From: Tillus elongatus
Taxonomy: Eukaryota; Arthropoda; Insecta; Coleoptera; Cleridae
DNA: 64,000 nt
Assembly: GCA_964006375.1 (NCBI GenBank)
Contig: OZ023265.1
Location: forward strand, 13,627,993-13,691,992
Reading direction: 5' to 3'
Numbering within the stretch: the first letter of the stretch is position 1; each line of letters starts with the position of its first letter. The position numbers and the translations under genes were made by a program. Positions 37,084 to 47,483 of this stretch are shown in pieces. The notes below the pieces were generated by a model. That model did not search any database, was not told the origin of the DNA, and saw only the letters and a list, made by a program, of their open reading frames with translations.

Positions 37084-39731
37084 GGGGACGAATTAAGGAC
37101 TGCCAGAAGGGAGTTTAAGAAGGAACTGCGACGGAGTAAACGAGCTAGTTGGAGCGCGTACTGCGGGGAAGTCAACTCTCTGCCGGACGCAGCCAGGCTG
37201 GTAAGGGTACTCAAACAGGAGGTAGGCAGTAATGTAGGATCCTTAAGGAAACCGGACGGGAGCTGGACAAGCACCGGTGAGGAGACCCTACGTCATCTCG
37301 CCGAAGTTCACCTCGCGGGCGGTGGAGCCGTCACAGGGGTTGCTGACCTGGGTCGGTGGACGGACGCGAATGTGGACTGGCAGCTGGTAGAGGGGGTTGT
37401 CACGGATGGCTCTATAGCCTGGGCGGTGGGTGAGTTAGCTCCTTTCAAGTCCGCAGGCTGTGATGGGATTTTTCCGGCCCTACTCTAGAGGGGCCTGGAT
37501 ATACTGCTTCCTTACATAAGGGAGGTTTTTCAGGCCAGCCTGGCGTGGGGCTAAGTCCCAAAGGCCTGGCACCGGGTTAGCGGGGTCTTCATTCCCAAGC
37601 CGGGAAGGGAGGACTACATGCTGGCCAACGCGTACAGGCTACTCAGCCTTACATTATTCCTGCTTAGGGCACTCGAAAAGATAGTAGATAGGTTTATGTT
37701 GGGAGGTATCCTAAAGGATCACCCCTTCCATAAAGGTCAGCACGCGTACCGGCGGGGGAAGTCGACGGAAACCGCGCTCCATGCTGTGCCACGGAAGGTG
37801 GAAAGGGCCGTACACTACGGGGAGAGCGCATTAGCTGTGTTCTTCGATGTGGAGGGGGCCTTCGATAAGGCAAGGACGAATACGGTCTGTACCGCCCTAC
37901 ACGATAGGGGAACGCCGAGGTCCCTAATAAGCTGGGTGGCGAGCATGCTGGAGGACAGGAGAGTTTCGCTGACCTTGAGGGGCCGGGGGCTGTCCTCAGG
38001 GCAGCTGCCTTTCGCTCCATCTATGGTGTCTGGTCATGGACGGCCTCTTGGAGCGGCTCTCTGAGAATGGCTGCGACGCCCAGGCGTACGCTGATGATGG
38101 GCTGGTCTTAGTCACCGGCAAATTCCTCGGCGTCGTCTGTGAGTGCATGCAAGCTGCCTGTAGCATAATCGAAAGGTGGTGTGGTGAGCAGGAACTCTCC
38201 GTAAACCCGGCGAAGACGGAGATGATCCTATTTACCAAGAAGAGGAAGGTACAGGGGTTCAGGGTGCCCGTGATGTTTGGAAAACCTTTAGATTTAGTGC
38301 GGGAGGTCAAATATCTGGGGGTGATCCTAGACCCCAAACTAACATGGGGGTCGCAAATAGAACGAGTAGTGAGGAAGGGAGTAGCGACCCTCTGGCAACT
38401 GCATCGTGTGATAGGGAGGACCTGGGGACTTAATCCTCGGATCCTTCATTGGATCTACACTGCGATCGTCAGGCCGAGAATCCTCTATGGGGCGTTGGTC
38501 TGGTGGTGTGGTGTGAACCAAACTACCAGCAGGAAGCGTGCCAAACTCCAAAGGCTGGCATGTCTGGGTATCATAGGCGCCATGAGGATGACACCCTCAG
38601 CCGCGCTAGAAGTCCTGTTGATGCTGCCACCGCTTCCCATCTGCATCAGAAGGGAGGCTATGGCGTCGCATCTTAGAATGCGAGACTCGGGAAACTGGTG
38701 CGGAGAGGGAGCAGTAATAGGGCATGCAAGAGTCGCCAAGGAGGTGGAAAAGGAAATTCCGATTTCCGCCATAAAGGTGCGGGATGCCGAGGACTATATT
38801 AAGTTGACTAGGCCATACACCCTCAGGATCCCCAGTAAGGATCAGTGGAGGGAAAATGAGGTTGCATTACAGGCCGCAAGCCTGGTCTTTTTCACCGACG
38901 GATCGCGGCTGGAGGACCAACAATCCTCCGGTGCAGGAATATATATATCGTGGGCCTGGGGGTGCGCGAGAGCTATGCTCTTGGCGTATATACCACGGCA
39001 TTCGAAACAGAGGTGTATGCTATCCTGTCTGTGGCCAATAGACAGGATGTGAAGAGGAGTCCAGAGAAATGTCTGCTCGGGTAGCCAGGCGATCCTCCGG
39101 GCAGTCTGCGCGCCAGAATCAGGTCAACACTGGTTCAGGAGTGCGCTGAGGCCCTCAATGGACGAGCCAGGACGAAGGAGGTGCAACTGGTTTGGGTTCC
39201 GGGACACTGTGGCGTAGCGACAATGAGGTGGCGAATAATCTCGCAAGACTCGGTTCCCGGCGGCCGTTCTGTGGACCGGAGCCTGCAATAGGCATAAGTA
39301 GGAAGACAGTCTCTGTCGTCTTTCACAGGTGGACCGAGGAAGCAATGGAGAGGCACTGGGGGTCCGTTGGTGGCTGCAGGCGGGCGAGGGACTTCGTGGA
39401 GGGGCCGGACATAAATAAAGCTATCTGGCTACTCGGAAGGAGTCGACCTACGCTTCGCCGCATCCTTGGGGTGCTGACAGGCCACTGCGCCCTTAGAAGA
39501 CACCTCACATTGATAGGCGTAAAGAGGGATCCCATTTGCCAGGAATGCGTCGAGGATGAAGAAACGTCCTACCACTACCTGTGTGAATGCGAGGCTTTTG
39601 AGAGTCTTCGAGCAGAATTGTTCGGATCGAGGACTCTGCAGGGGACTCAGGTAAGTACCGTCCAATTGAAGACCGTCACGGTCTTCATCTCGAGGTCGAG
39701 GCGGTTTGGCGACGGAACCGAGGAAGAGTAG
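37084..39731 (+). pseudogene. LOA/R1-like LINE polyprotein: RT, RNase H, zinc knuckle
   Basis: Frame 1 (37084-37985): VRVLKQEVGSNVGSLRKPDG, FKSAGCDGIFPALL, SLTLFLLRALEKIVDRFM, HAYRRGKSTETALH, AVFFDVEGAFDKA (palm Asp). TAG at 37486 and TAA near 37552 interrupt it. A 1-base shift near 37985 moves to the frame with GCPQGSCLSLHLW-type motif, AQAYADDGLVLV (YADD intact), KTEMILFTKKRK, YLGVILDPKLTW, then RNase H beginning LVFFTDGSRLED. A further shift near 39210 leads to NEVANNLARLGSR, where the last RNase H Asp is Asn, and to a C-terminal CQEC...H....C knuckle. Dead copy. Confidence 0.88.
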
Positions 39732-39815
39732 ATCATGATATCTGGGTTGCTGGGGTTGGCAAAAAGGGCCCATTGTGGCCTACTTGCTTGGCGTTGGCCT
39801 CCCCACCACTGCTAC
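37084..39815 (+). mobile_element. 5'-truncated LOA/R1-like LINE inserted into the I-type LINE
   Basis: A 2732-bp insertion between identical 14-bp target duplications, as expected from target-primed reverse transcription. It is far richer in G and C than its host sequence, an immediate visual contrast. It lacks the endonuclease and 5' RT region, and has no poly-A tail; the 3' UTR of about 80 bp ends ...CACCACTGCTAC. Confidence 0.92.
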
Positions 39816-39829
39816 ATTTCCAAATATTT
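39816..39829. repeat. Target-site duplication, right copy (14 bp)
   Basis: ATTTCCAAATATTT, identical to 37070-37083. Confidence 0.9.
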
Positions 39830-40190
39830 TAACAAGATTAATTGATATACCTCTGGGAATCTTCAAACTACACAGTTTTTCAACTAAAATTGCTAAGATT
39901 ACGCTGTCGTTCGCTCCCTTCAGATCGATGAAAATAGCACCCAAATAATGATTTTTTGTCAAGTTGTTTTGAATGTCCACGACCAAGCTGGCAACACATT
40001 CGTCACCCTTTCTGTAACCACACTGAGTGAAAGGTAGCACCTTGTTGTATTCTAAGTACCATTCCAACCGCTGTTTCATGATTCTCTAAAATGTGTTAAG
40101 AATACAAGACAATAATGCGATTGCTCTATAAGAGCCTGCCACAGCAGGATCTTTATGTGGCTTTAATAAAAAAATCCTAAGAGTCCGTAA

Positions 40191-41149
40191 GGGTAAAAAC
40201 TAATATTACATTGTGTTGAATTAAAATGGTTTGTGTTAACACTATTAAATGAATTGGACGATGGAATGAAGCTGAAAGTAAAGCTCCTTAATATGACGTT
40301 AATCAATAGTCAAATACAGAAAATTTACGTAGATAGTTAAATTATTTGTCGTACATTAACGTCGCTATCATCATTACATATAAAATTTTAATATTTTCTC
40401 TTATATTTAATTCATAAAAACTTCCTACCCATGGAGTAGACAGTTACGTAGGATGTGATGAAGCATGTTACGTCATTAACTACGTCACTTTTCCATATGT
40501 AGTCAGAACTGCCTGGGGATTATTATTTCAAACCTTGCGAAATACACTGGATGCAAATTCGCTTGTTTGCCTTTAAGCGTATCATACGAGAAATGGATGG
40601 CTGAATTTCAACATTTTATGTAAATGTCAGGAGTGTATAAGAAACGCTTTTATAATTACATGTTTTCCTCCTAGCGAAATGGAAAAACTTACGAAAACAT
40701 CCGGAGTACCGAATTTACGGGAGTAAAAGAAAAAACGTAAGTATATCGTCTAATGTACAACGTAAAGTTTTAATTTATTTTGCCAAAGGTCGACTTCTGT
40801 TAAATTGTGAATAAATTTGTTTGAGTAATCTATCAGAAAAAAATACTAACGAATATATTTCAGGCAAATGTAGAGACTTCTTCTCTGGCTTCTAAATTAC
40901 TCAACACTCAAAGCGTTGCGCTCAAAAATTTTACCCTTTTTAAATTTGATGTAACATTCGATTGCAACGACCAAACTAAAATCTATTGAAACAGTTTACA
41001 AGCACGGTCCTTTTAATATAAGTTTGCTCTTTAAAAAAACATCAGGTAGTTAACATAACTTTTGTACAGGATGTTGTGTAGAACGTTGAACATTTTCTAG
41101 ACTGTCAAGACCCTCCCTTTGGAAAAAATATTTTTCTTTTTTTGAATTT
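40191..41149. other. No recognisable gene
   Basis: AT-rich. No coding, RNA or repeat structure I can support. Confidence 0.4.
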
Positions 41150-41640
<491 letters not shown>

Positions 41641-42414
41641 TACCCTTTGATCAAAGACAAAGGTATTCAGAATTAAAAATAAACAATCCTAGACATCACT
41701 TCAAATTTCGGAATGAAATATCAACAGTGTTTAGCAAAGAGATATGACGTTACTTGAGTGAGCGTCTGGTAATCTGCTGTTTAAATAGATCGTAGATAAA
41801 AATATAACAATGGCCGTTATAATTATTAATGGAAGATGAAGTTTTTTCTTACCGTGGATGTCAGATGTTTAGAAATTTCATGTATATAAACGTTTCGAAT
41901 GTTCATAACTTTTGACAATTAGTAAAAAAATATACAAAAGTTAATTTTATCAGTAATCTGTAACTCGATTTAATGTAATTCCTGCAAATTTCGATTTACC
42001 AATTTCTCATGACTTTTAGTTCATCACTAGAATCACAATTTATTCTATCTGACAACGCGGTAGAACACAATCGTGTGACATCGCTGCAGTCTTTGATGCT
42101 TTGATCAGAATCTGACGCGCAGCTGTCATTCTGCATTCCGTTGTAATGGTGCATTTACAACCACGGCGATATATGCCAGCGAGCTAAAACATGAAAATAA
42201 ACGGTGTTTACATCTAGTGGCAGAAATGTGTCGACCTTAATGCTGAATATTGAAATATTTATCTCTCGGGCAGGAATTGCTTAGCGTTTACATTTATATA
42301 TAGGTACGTCTGCCTCACATAAATATAACGTAATAAGTGACAGATATAAACGCACTATTAGTTGTATTATAATGTCATCTTCATTTGTCATAATATCAAA
42401 TTAAACGTTTACAT
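41641..42414. other. No recognisable gene
   Basis: AT-rich linker before the host repeat of the DUF7869 transposon; nothing supported. Confidence 0.4.
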
Positions 42415-42683
42415 TTTTTTCGAAAAACGAACAATACGCCAATCTGCTAATTTACCTATAAATTGTCATTTATAATTGAAGGAAAATAAAACTTGTTCTA
42501 GGTATGCCAGGAAAAATTCACACAAAATAGAATAATATCTAGATTCTAAAACCTACTGTGACTCCATAATGAAACAACGTTAAATGAGACGAAAACCATT
42601 TAAGGTTAGGGGATCGAAAAATGTTTAAACAGTAAAATAAGCTTTCGTAAAAAAACAAGATTCCTATAGGGCGTAATACAATA
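42415..42683 (+). repeat. Left half of the repeat that hosts the 4800-bp transposon
   Basis: Collinear with 25668-25700 and 25845-26075 (AAAACTTGTTCTAGGTATG, AGATTCTAAAACCTACTGTG, GAGACGAAAACCATTT). Ends with AATA at 42680-42683, the left target duplication. Confidence 0.88.
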
Positions 42684-42715
42684 CTGCCCTGCTATCTATA
42701 AATACCGTATCTCCA
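42684..42715 (+). repeat. Left terminal inverted repeat of the 4800-bp transposon
   Basis: Outer 11 bases CTGCCCTGCTA and inner 13 bases TACCGTATCTCCA, separated by 8 bases that differ from the other end. The bipartite pattern suggests an outer cleavage site and an inner binding site. Confidence 0.88.
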
Positions 42716-43429
42716 GTTAAAGTAGTTTTGAGAAATTCGCCATTGAAGTTTTACCAAACTAAATGACGTGTATCTTTTGCACTGTACTATATATTGACTT
42801 AATTTTTTTTGCATCAGTTCTAGATAGTGTTACACTATAGGTTCTGCTACAAGAAATAATAATAAATTAACGATTTCAGTATTTTTTATGGACATACGAC
42901 TTTTTTGTTAAATAAATTTAATTTTTTACTTGAAAGAAGTAACGTAAGTCCATGTTTTGAAAGCTGTTTAAACTAAATGAAATGCCTTTATAGAATAAAT
43001 GTTTTATTTATGTAAAATAAACATTGACACAACATATTATAACATATTATAACATATTATAAGTACGATACATTATTTTTTTCATGTACTCAGGTTTTCG
43101 TAGATAGCTAACAACAAAGTAAATACTAATCGAATGAAAGTTAACAAGAGTAGACACATGCTTGATCTAGAAAGAACTAACTATACTAATTTGACTAACA
43201 CAAGAAAAACAAAAAAATTAGTTAAGTTTAGATTAGTGTGATAGTATTATATAGTGATTTAGATTCAATCATTAGACTTTGCATGATTAGGAACAGTAAA
43301 GTAGTGGAAAATAGTGCATTTCACTTGACTCGTCGTAAGTTTAATAAATATAGAATCATATGTTTCACATATAAAAATGCCAAACTAAATTTAAGTTTAA
43401 CTAAATGAAACTCAAATAGAATACCATAT
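42716..43429. other. Non-coding 3' part of the transposon
   Basis: AT-rich. Includes three tandem AACATATTAT units (about 43035-43064). No coding. Confidence 0.5.
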
Positions 43430-44270
43430 TAAGGTCTAAATAGCCGCAAAGGAGGGCAGCAGCTCCTAAAATACGATACGCGTATTACTGCGGTGCAGAA
43501 AGCAACGGGAAGCTACTGCACTACATTCCCTAGTAGCGCAATCTCCATGGCCAACTTATGATTAAATAATGACAGACTATACAATCAAACCTGACATTTC
43601 ACGAGTCGGAGCGTGGAATGTCAGAACAATGAAACAACCGGGAAAACTAGAAAATCTTAAATTAGAGATGGATAGGTTGCAACTAGACGTAGTCGGTCTT
43701 AGCGAGGTGCGATGGCCTGAAATAGGTGACTTCTGGAGTGGTAACTACAGGATAATCCACACAGCAGCAAATGAGGGAAATGCAGGGGTAGCCATTATTA
43801 TGAACAAAACGGTAGGACGGAGTATGGAGAATTATGTGCAGAAAAACGAAAGAATCATTATGGCCAGGTTCAATACTAAGCCTGTGAAAACCGTAATCAT
43901 ACAGGTATACATGCCCACAACAAGACATGACGATGACGAAGTGGAAGAAATATATAGCGAAATAGAAGAAGTTTTAAAAATGGTAAAAAATCACGAGAAT
44001 GTGGTTATAACAGGCGACTTCAACGCAGTGGTTGGGGAAGGAAGATATGAAAATATTGTAGGACCCTTCGGTACCGGTAACAGGAAGCGCATATTGATCT
44101 CCGAGACTGGTACGAAGAGAAAGAGGGGTAGACCAAGACTGGACTATTGCTCTCAGATCGTGAGGGATGTTCGACGTTTAGGGAGATGTACTGGAAGGCC
44201 CAGGACAGACAGGCATGGAGAAGTGCGTCCAACCAGTCTTTAGGACTGATGACCCAATGATGATGTACGT
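43430..44270 (+). mobile_element. Internally deleted RTE-type LINE inserted in the transposon
   Basis: The 5' part resembles RTE leaders (GCAGAAAGCAACGGGAAGCT), followed by an endonuclease frame. The 3' end reads ACTGATGACCCAATGATGAT, the ATGATG-type simple tail usual for RTE elements. The RT is missing. Confidence 0.75.
43569..44243 (+). CDS. Truncated RTE endonuclease fused to the element's C-terminal tail
   Basis: A 224-codon open frame. Residues about 14-175 are the apurinic-type endonuclease of RTE LINEs: GAWNVRTMKQPGKLENL, LDVVGLSEVRWP (catalytic Glu), GNAGVAIIMNK, VIIQVYMPTTRHDDDE, NVVITGDFNAVVG (GDFN motif). From about 180 it jumps to GTKRKRGRPRLDYCSQIVRD and a C-terminal-like sequence that normally follows RT. 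So most of the RT has been removed while the frame stayed open. The start ATG at 43569 directly follows the leader. It could still make a nicking-type protein but not a retrotransposase. The 3' histidine motif of the endonuclease is missing, so activity is doubtful. Confidence 0.75.
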   Translation: MTDYTIKPDISRVGAWNVRTMKQPGKLENLKLEMDRLQLDVVGLSEVRWPEIGDFWSGNYRIIHTAANEGNAGVAIIMNKTVGRSMENYVQKNERIIMARFNTKPVKTVIIQVYMPTTRHDDDEVEEIYSEIEEVLKMVKNHENVVITGDFNAVVGEGRYENIVGPFGTGNRKRILISETGTKRKRGRPRLDYCSQIVRDVRRLGRCTGRPRTDRHGEVRPTSL

Positions 44271-44369
44271 ATAAAAAAAATACTGAAAACCAAACTCAAA
44301 CTCCCGTTTTTACAGAAAATAGGTCAATAAAGTCCAGTTTAATATCATAATATATTATAATAAAGTAAT

Positions 44370-46827
44370 TTACAGATCTTCTATATCAGTTATCAAGTTA
44401 GCAGCATCATCATTGACTGGCATGTTTTTCCAAAATTCTAATTTGTGTGCCGGAATGATGTCTGATAAATTATTTATGATGGCTTTTTTCCGGTTAGTCG
44501 TTATACCGCGGTTAGCACTTGAAGCCTCAGCCACTGGTAATTCATTCTTCTTGTATTTTGAAGATATGAAGTGAAACTCTTTTTCTTCTTGTTCTGAAAA
44601 ATGAGTCTTGTAAAAAAGATGCCTGTAACCCCTTTTTACTTTAACAAGACAAATATCTTTCAGCAAAGGTCTCTCATTGGTTTTGTTTAACTTCTGTAGC
44701 TGGTATGCGGAAGTCAAATCCAAGAAATTTCGAAAATCAGAATGTCTCATTTCCTTTATTATATTTTTTTTAGAGTTGCAATCCCGAACAATATTTACAA
44801 AATCCTGGAAATCGTAGACTTTAGGATTTTTTTTCAAGGCAAGCTCTACTTGGTGATGGAAGCTATCTGCCGACATGAATGTGTGCCCTGCCTCAAAATA
44901 TTTTAGGGTGATTGTGTTCGTACAAATTTCTTTGGAAGATATAATACTAATCAGCATCGAAAACAAACACCAGTTCTTATTCTGGCCCGCACAGTTATCG
45001 AGCCAGAGGGTAACTTCAGCAGCATCGCGGTTAAAAAGAAAAAACTGATAGAAGGTACTAGCCACATCTTCACGTTTCCGCCCAGAAATGCCCTCGTGCC
45101 ATAAAACTATGTAAGGTGGATTTTTTTTCATGTCTCCAACAGGAACAAAGGATTCATTGAATGCAATAATTCTCGTCGTAAATATTGCACTTTTGAACAT
45201 TTCTATTCTCGGAAGCATTATGACTTTTTGCATATCTGCCGAATAAATAGGATTTTTGCACTGTTGATTCTCACAATCCTTTCTATATTCACCTCGAGAA
45301 ATCTTTGCTTTCTGAATGTGTTCGTTCCATTTAACACATTTTTCACAATCTGGTAAGTGCAAATTTTGTTTAGTATGCTCTGAATTATGGAGGCGGAAAG
45401 CCTCACACTTTTCACACTCTTCTTGTCCTAAACGAGTAAAAGATATATTTATTGTGTCAGTTACTTCTTTTCTGTATACTTCATACGATACTTGTATGTT
45501 TGGATGCTTATCCAGGAAGTCTTTGTGCATTTGGGTTATCGTAATGTCACTAGGTAAGTAGAGTTTGTTAGGAGCGTGCTCCCTTCTGTAATGAGAGACA
45601 CAAGGAGAGAAAGACTTTATGTGAGTATGAAGTAAGTCACGGTTAATTTTCTTCTCTTTTGTTTTGGCTCCTCTTTGATCGTTTTTTGTGTAAAATTTCT
45701 CATCAGATATATTTTTCAATACACTGTCATTGTTAAATGCAAAACCTAACGTCGTCAAGAAAAACTTCTTACACACGCACTGAACTGCCTTATTCTCGTC
45801 TTTCAGCTTGTAACAGATGCTATTTTGTCTTTTGGAGTCGTTTCCTTTTTCACTTCGTCTTCTTTCTATAACTTTTACTTCACAATGGTTGCTGATAAAC
45901 AGTCGCTGTTCTTTCAGATTTAAATTCCAATAGTAATTGTTTAGCTCTTTTCTTCTCTCTTCATTAATTTTTGTAGTACATGCTTTCTTACACTGGTCAC
46001 AGGGAAGCTTGACTACATGTCTTTGTCTTTTTTTCTCAACTAAAAACTGGGTTCGTTCGTGCTTGGGTTTTAGATATTTCTGCCGTTTTCTCTTATTTCC
46101 AGATTTAGTATTTGTGGTATCTGTTAAAAAAACATCTGCTTCTAATAGCATAGTCGTGGTATCTTCATCGTTATTTTCACCATTTAGATTTTCATCATTA
46201 TTTGTTTCTGTTTTATTGAGCAATAATAACGAATTTTCCTCATTGACACTACTAGTGTTATTATTATTAGTTGTGTTTTCATTGATATCAATAACTATTT
46301 CTATTGAAACATCTTCAACGTTGTCTGGCAGCACCAATGGTTGAAAATCTTCGTCTAGAATAGGAATTTTATTTATGTCTAATTCTGAAATGTCAATCGC
46401 TATTGTTACGATTCCATTTAATATTTTTCTTATAAAATCGGACACTTTTTCGGTTTCCAAAAACTGTTCTCTTAATAATTCAAAATTAATTTCATGTGAG
46501 TGTACTTCAATAAAAAAGTAGCATTTGGTGATAGATTGACTAGCCAAAAAATACTTTAAAATTCCCTCGTAGTTCTCAGACGCATCATTTTTCCTTGTTT
46601 TCTTTTCAACATTTAAGGTAGTACTGTTCATTGGCGGTTCAGATTCAGATTGGAGTTTCAAAGAATTCCCCGAGTCATGACCGAGTTTCTGATTAACGTT
46701 TGCAGCCATAATTGCAAGCTTCTTTCCCCTCGGGATATTGATTATGTCTGCACGAAAATAATATAAATTATTAATACTCAAGTATGCTTGTTTATCAGAT
46801 TGTCTGCATCTTACCTTTGGAATTCAT
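44370..46827 (-). CDS. DUF7869-like putative transposase, 796 aa, one intron
   Basis: Function not proven; its place in a complete transposon argues for a transposase. Main exon 46747-44370 is uninterrupted, 13-nt 5' exon 46815-46827. Using the main frame's first ATG (803 aa) for numbering: acidic, Asn-rich N-terminus (160-220); basic NLS-like KSGNKRKRQKYLKPK (226-240); Cys cluster CDQCKKAC (261-268) and later CVCKKFF; zinc-type CX2C...H...CX2C (456-482); then a C-terminal domain with SADMQKVIMLPR (514-525), VLWHEGISGRKREDV (559-573), TLWLDNCAGQNKNW (591-604) and AGHTFMSADSFHHQVE (631-646). Conserved D516, D595 and D639/E646 are candidate acidic residues of an RNase H-type fold; this is inference. 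No frame break in 2.4 kb implies recent activity. Confidence 0.82.
46748..46814 (-). other. Predicted 67-bp phase-1 intron
   Basis: Donor GTAAGA at 46809-46814, acceptor TTTTCGTGCAG ending at 46748 (minus strand). Joining ATGAATTCCAAAG to ACATAATC gives M-N-S-K-D-I-I in the main frame. The alternative is the unspliced ATG giving MSINNLYYFR. Confidence 0.65.
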
Positions 46828-47210
46828 TATAAGTACAGTTAAATATTAAACGTATTTTGCATGCAATACCTAATAACAATAACAATATGTACATGTAGGT
46901 ACGTATTATATAAAACTTATTTCGTCTACTTTTAACACAATTGTGTGCAGCCACTAACAGCTTAAACGATACTGAGAGACGAGTCGAGACTGGAGAAACG
47001 ATGCAATTTCTATAGAAGATATTACAAAATGGAGGGGGAATGCTTGAATAAATCACCGCATGTTGGTTATTACGATATCATTTTGTAAACAAACCAATTC
47101 AGTCTTAGCTTTACATGTAAAATAAACCGTATGTCCGAGTATACAGCACATTTCACATGTATTTAACCACCTCTTGTACGATCAGTGCTTGTTAAAAGTA
47201 CCGTAAGTCC
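46828..47210 (-). other. 5' flank / untranslated region of the DUF7869-like gene
   Basis: Non-coding upstream sequence between the start codon and the iterated motifs. TACCGTAAGTCC at 47199-47210 sits head-to-head with the first GGAGATACGGTA, forming an imperfect 24-bp palindrome. The promoter must lie here or in the motif block. Confidence 0.5.
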
Positions 47211-47283
47211 GGAGATACGGTATTTCTCTTTAATGAATGATGGAGATACGGTAGTTCTCTTAAAATTAATGGTAGATACGGTA
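47199..47283 (+). promoter_or_regulatory. Iterated GGAGATACGGTA motif block next to the right end
   Basis: GGAGATACGGTA at 47211-47222 and 47242-47253 and GGTAGATACGGTA at 47271-47283, plus the terminal copy at 47453-47464. It is the inverse of the inner TIR motif TACCGTATCTCC. Such subterminal iterations usually bind the transposase; here they lie upstream of its gene, so autoregulation is possible. Only one copy exists at the left end. Confidence 0.75.
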
Positions 47284-47451
47284 AATCTTATAAGCATGTC
47301 GACTGAAATTTAAGTGTCTACACAAACCGATGAATATAAAATTGCATGTTTTGAAGCTTTTCCCTGCATATACGGCAATTTTACTATGTATCTTAGTAGT
47401 AAACATCTGTTAGAAGCCTAAGACACCCCTCAACTCAATTTTCATAAAATG

Positions 47452-47483
47452 TGGAGATACGGTAGTCTTGCTTAGCACGGCAG
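47452..47483 (-). repeat. Right terminal inverted repeat of the 4800-bp transposon
   Basis: TGGAGATACGGTA, 8 bases, TAGCACGGCAG; inverse of 42684-42715 with one mismatch in the outer 11 bases and none in the inner 13. Confidence 0.88.

Larger units (their letters stand above)
35275..40190 (-). pseudogene. I-type LINE (RT + RNase H), split by another LINE
   Basis: Reads right to left. 40190-39830: KPHKDPAVAGSYRAIALLSC, RLEWYLEYNKVLPFTQCGYR, AIFIDLKGANDSV. The frame is then interrupted by a 2732-bp insertion and resumes at 37069 without loss: after INLVKIFGN comes NGIIGSRLVNVGILQGSVLC, KIQCLQYADDFY-type catalytic box (YADD intact), VKYLEITLDQ. 36559-36287: thumb (YTRSILGYSPIFYGSAS). 36030-35740: RNase H (VKISTDGSKIQDSVGCAVYI, TTEAVAIQEAL). 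35481: C-terminal LNRIIIGHGAFKSHLYKIK with Cys residues. Several stops and frame breaks. RNase H after RT marks the I/LOA group. Confidence 0.88.
42684..47483 (-). mobile_element. Complete 4800-bp DNA transposon encoding a DUF7869-like protein
   Basis: Boundaries come from three agreeing lines. The host repeat is continuous at 26072-26075 in another copy; AATA is present on both sides here (42680-42683, 47484-47487); and the ends are inverted. Left CTGCCCTGCTA, 8 variable bases, TACCGTATCTCCA; right inverted CTGCCGTGCTA, 8 variable bases, TACCGTATCTCCA, without gaps. It carries one protein-coding gene on the minus strand and a secondary RTE-derived insertion in its 3' half. A 4-bp duplication is known for Sola-type elements among others; I do not assign a superfamily. 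Confidence 0.9.

Noticed and set aside
37694..39773. Several minus-strand open frames over the GC-rich LINE
   Set aside because: GC-rich antisense shadows of the plus-strand RT/RNase H frames.
45316..46344. Plus-strand open frames within 44370-46781
   Set aside because: Antisense shadows of the intact DUF7869-like gene.
46811..47056. 81-aa open frame upstream of the DUF7869-like gene
   Set aside because: Lies over the predicted donor site and 5' flank, has no similarity to the protein, and is explained by the start exon on a different frame.
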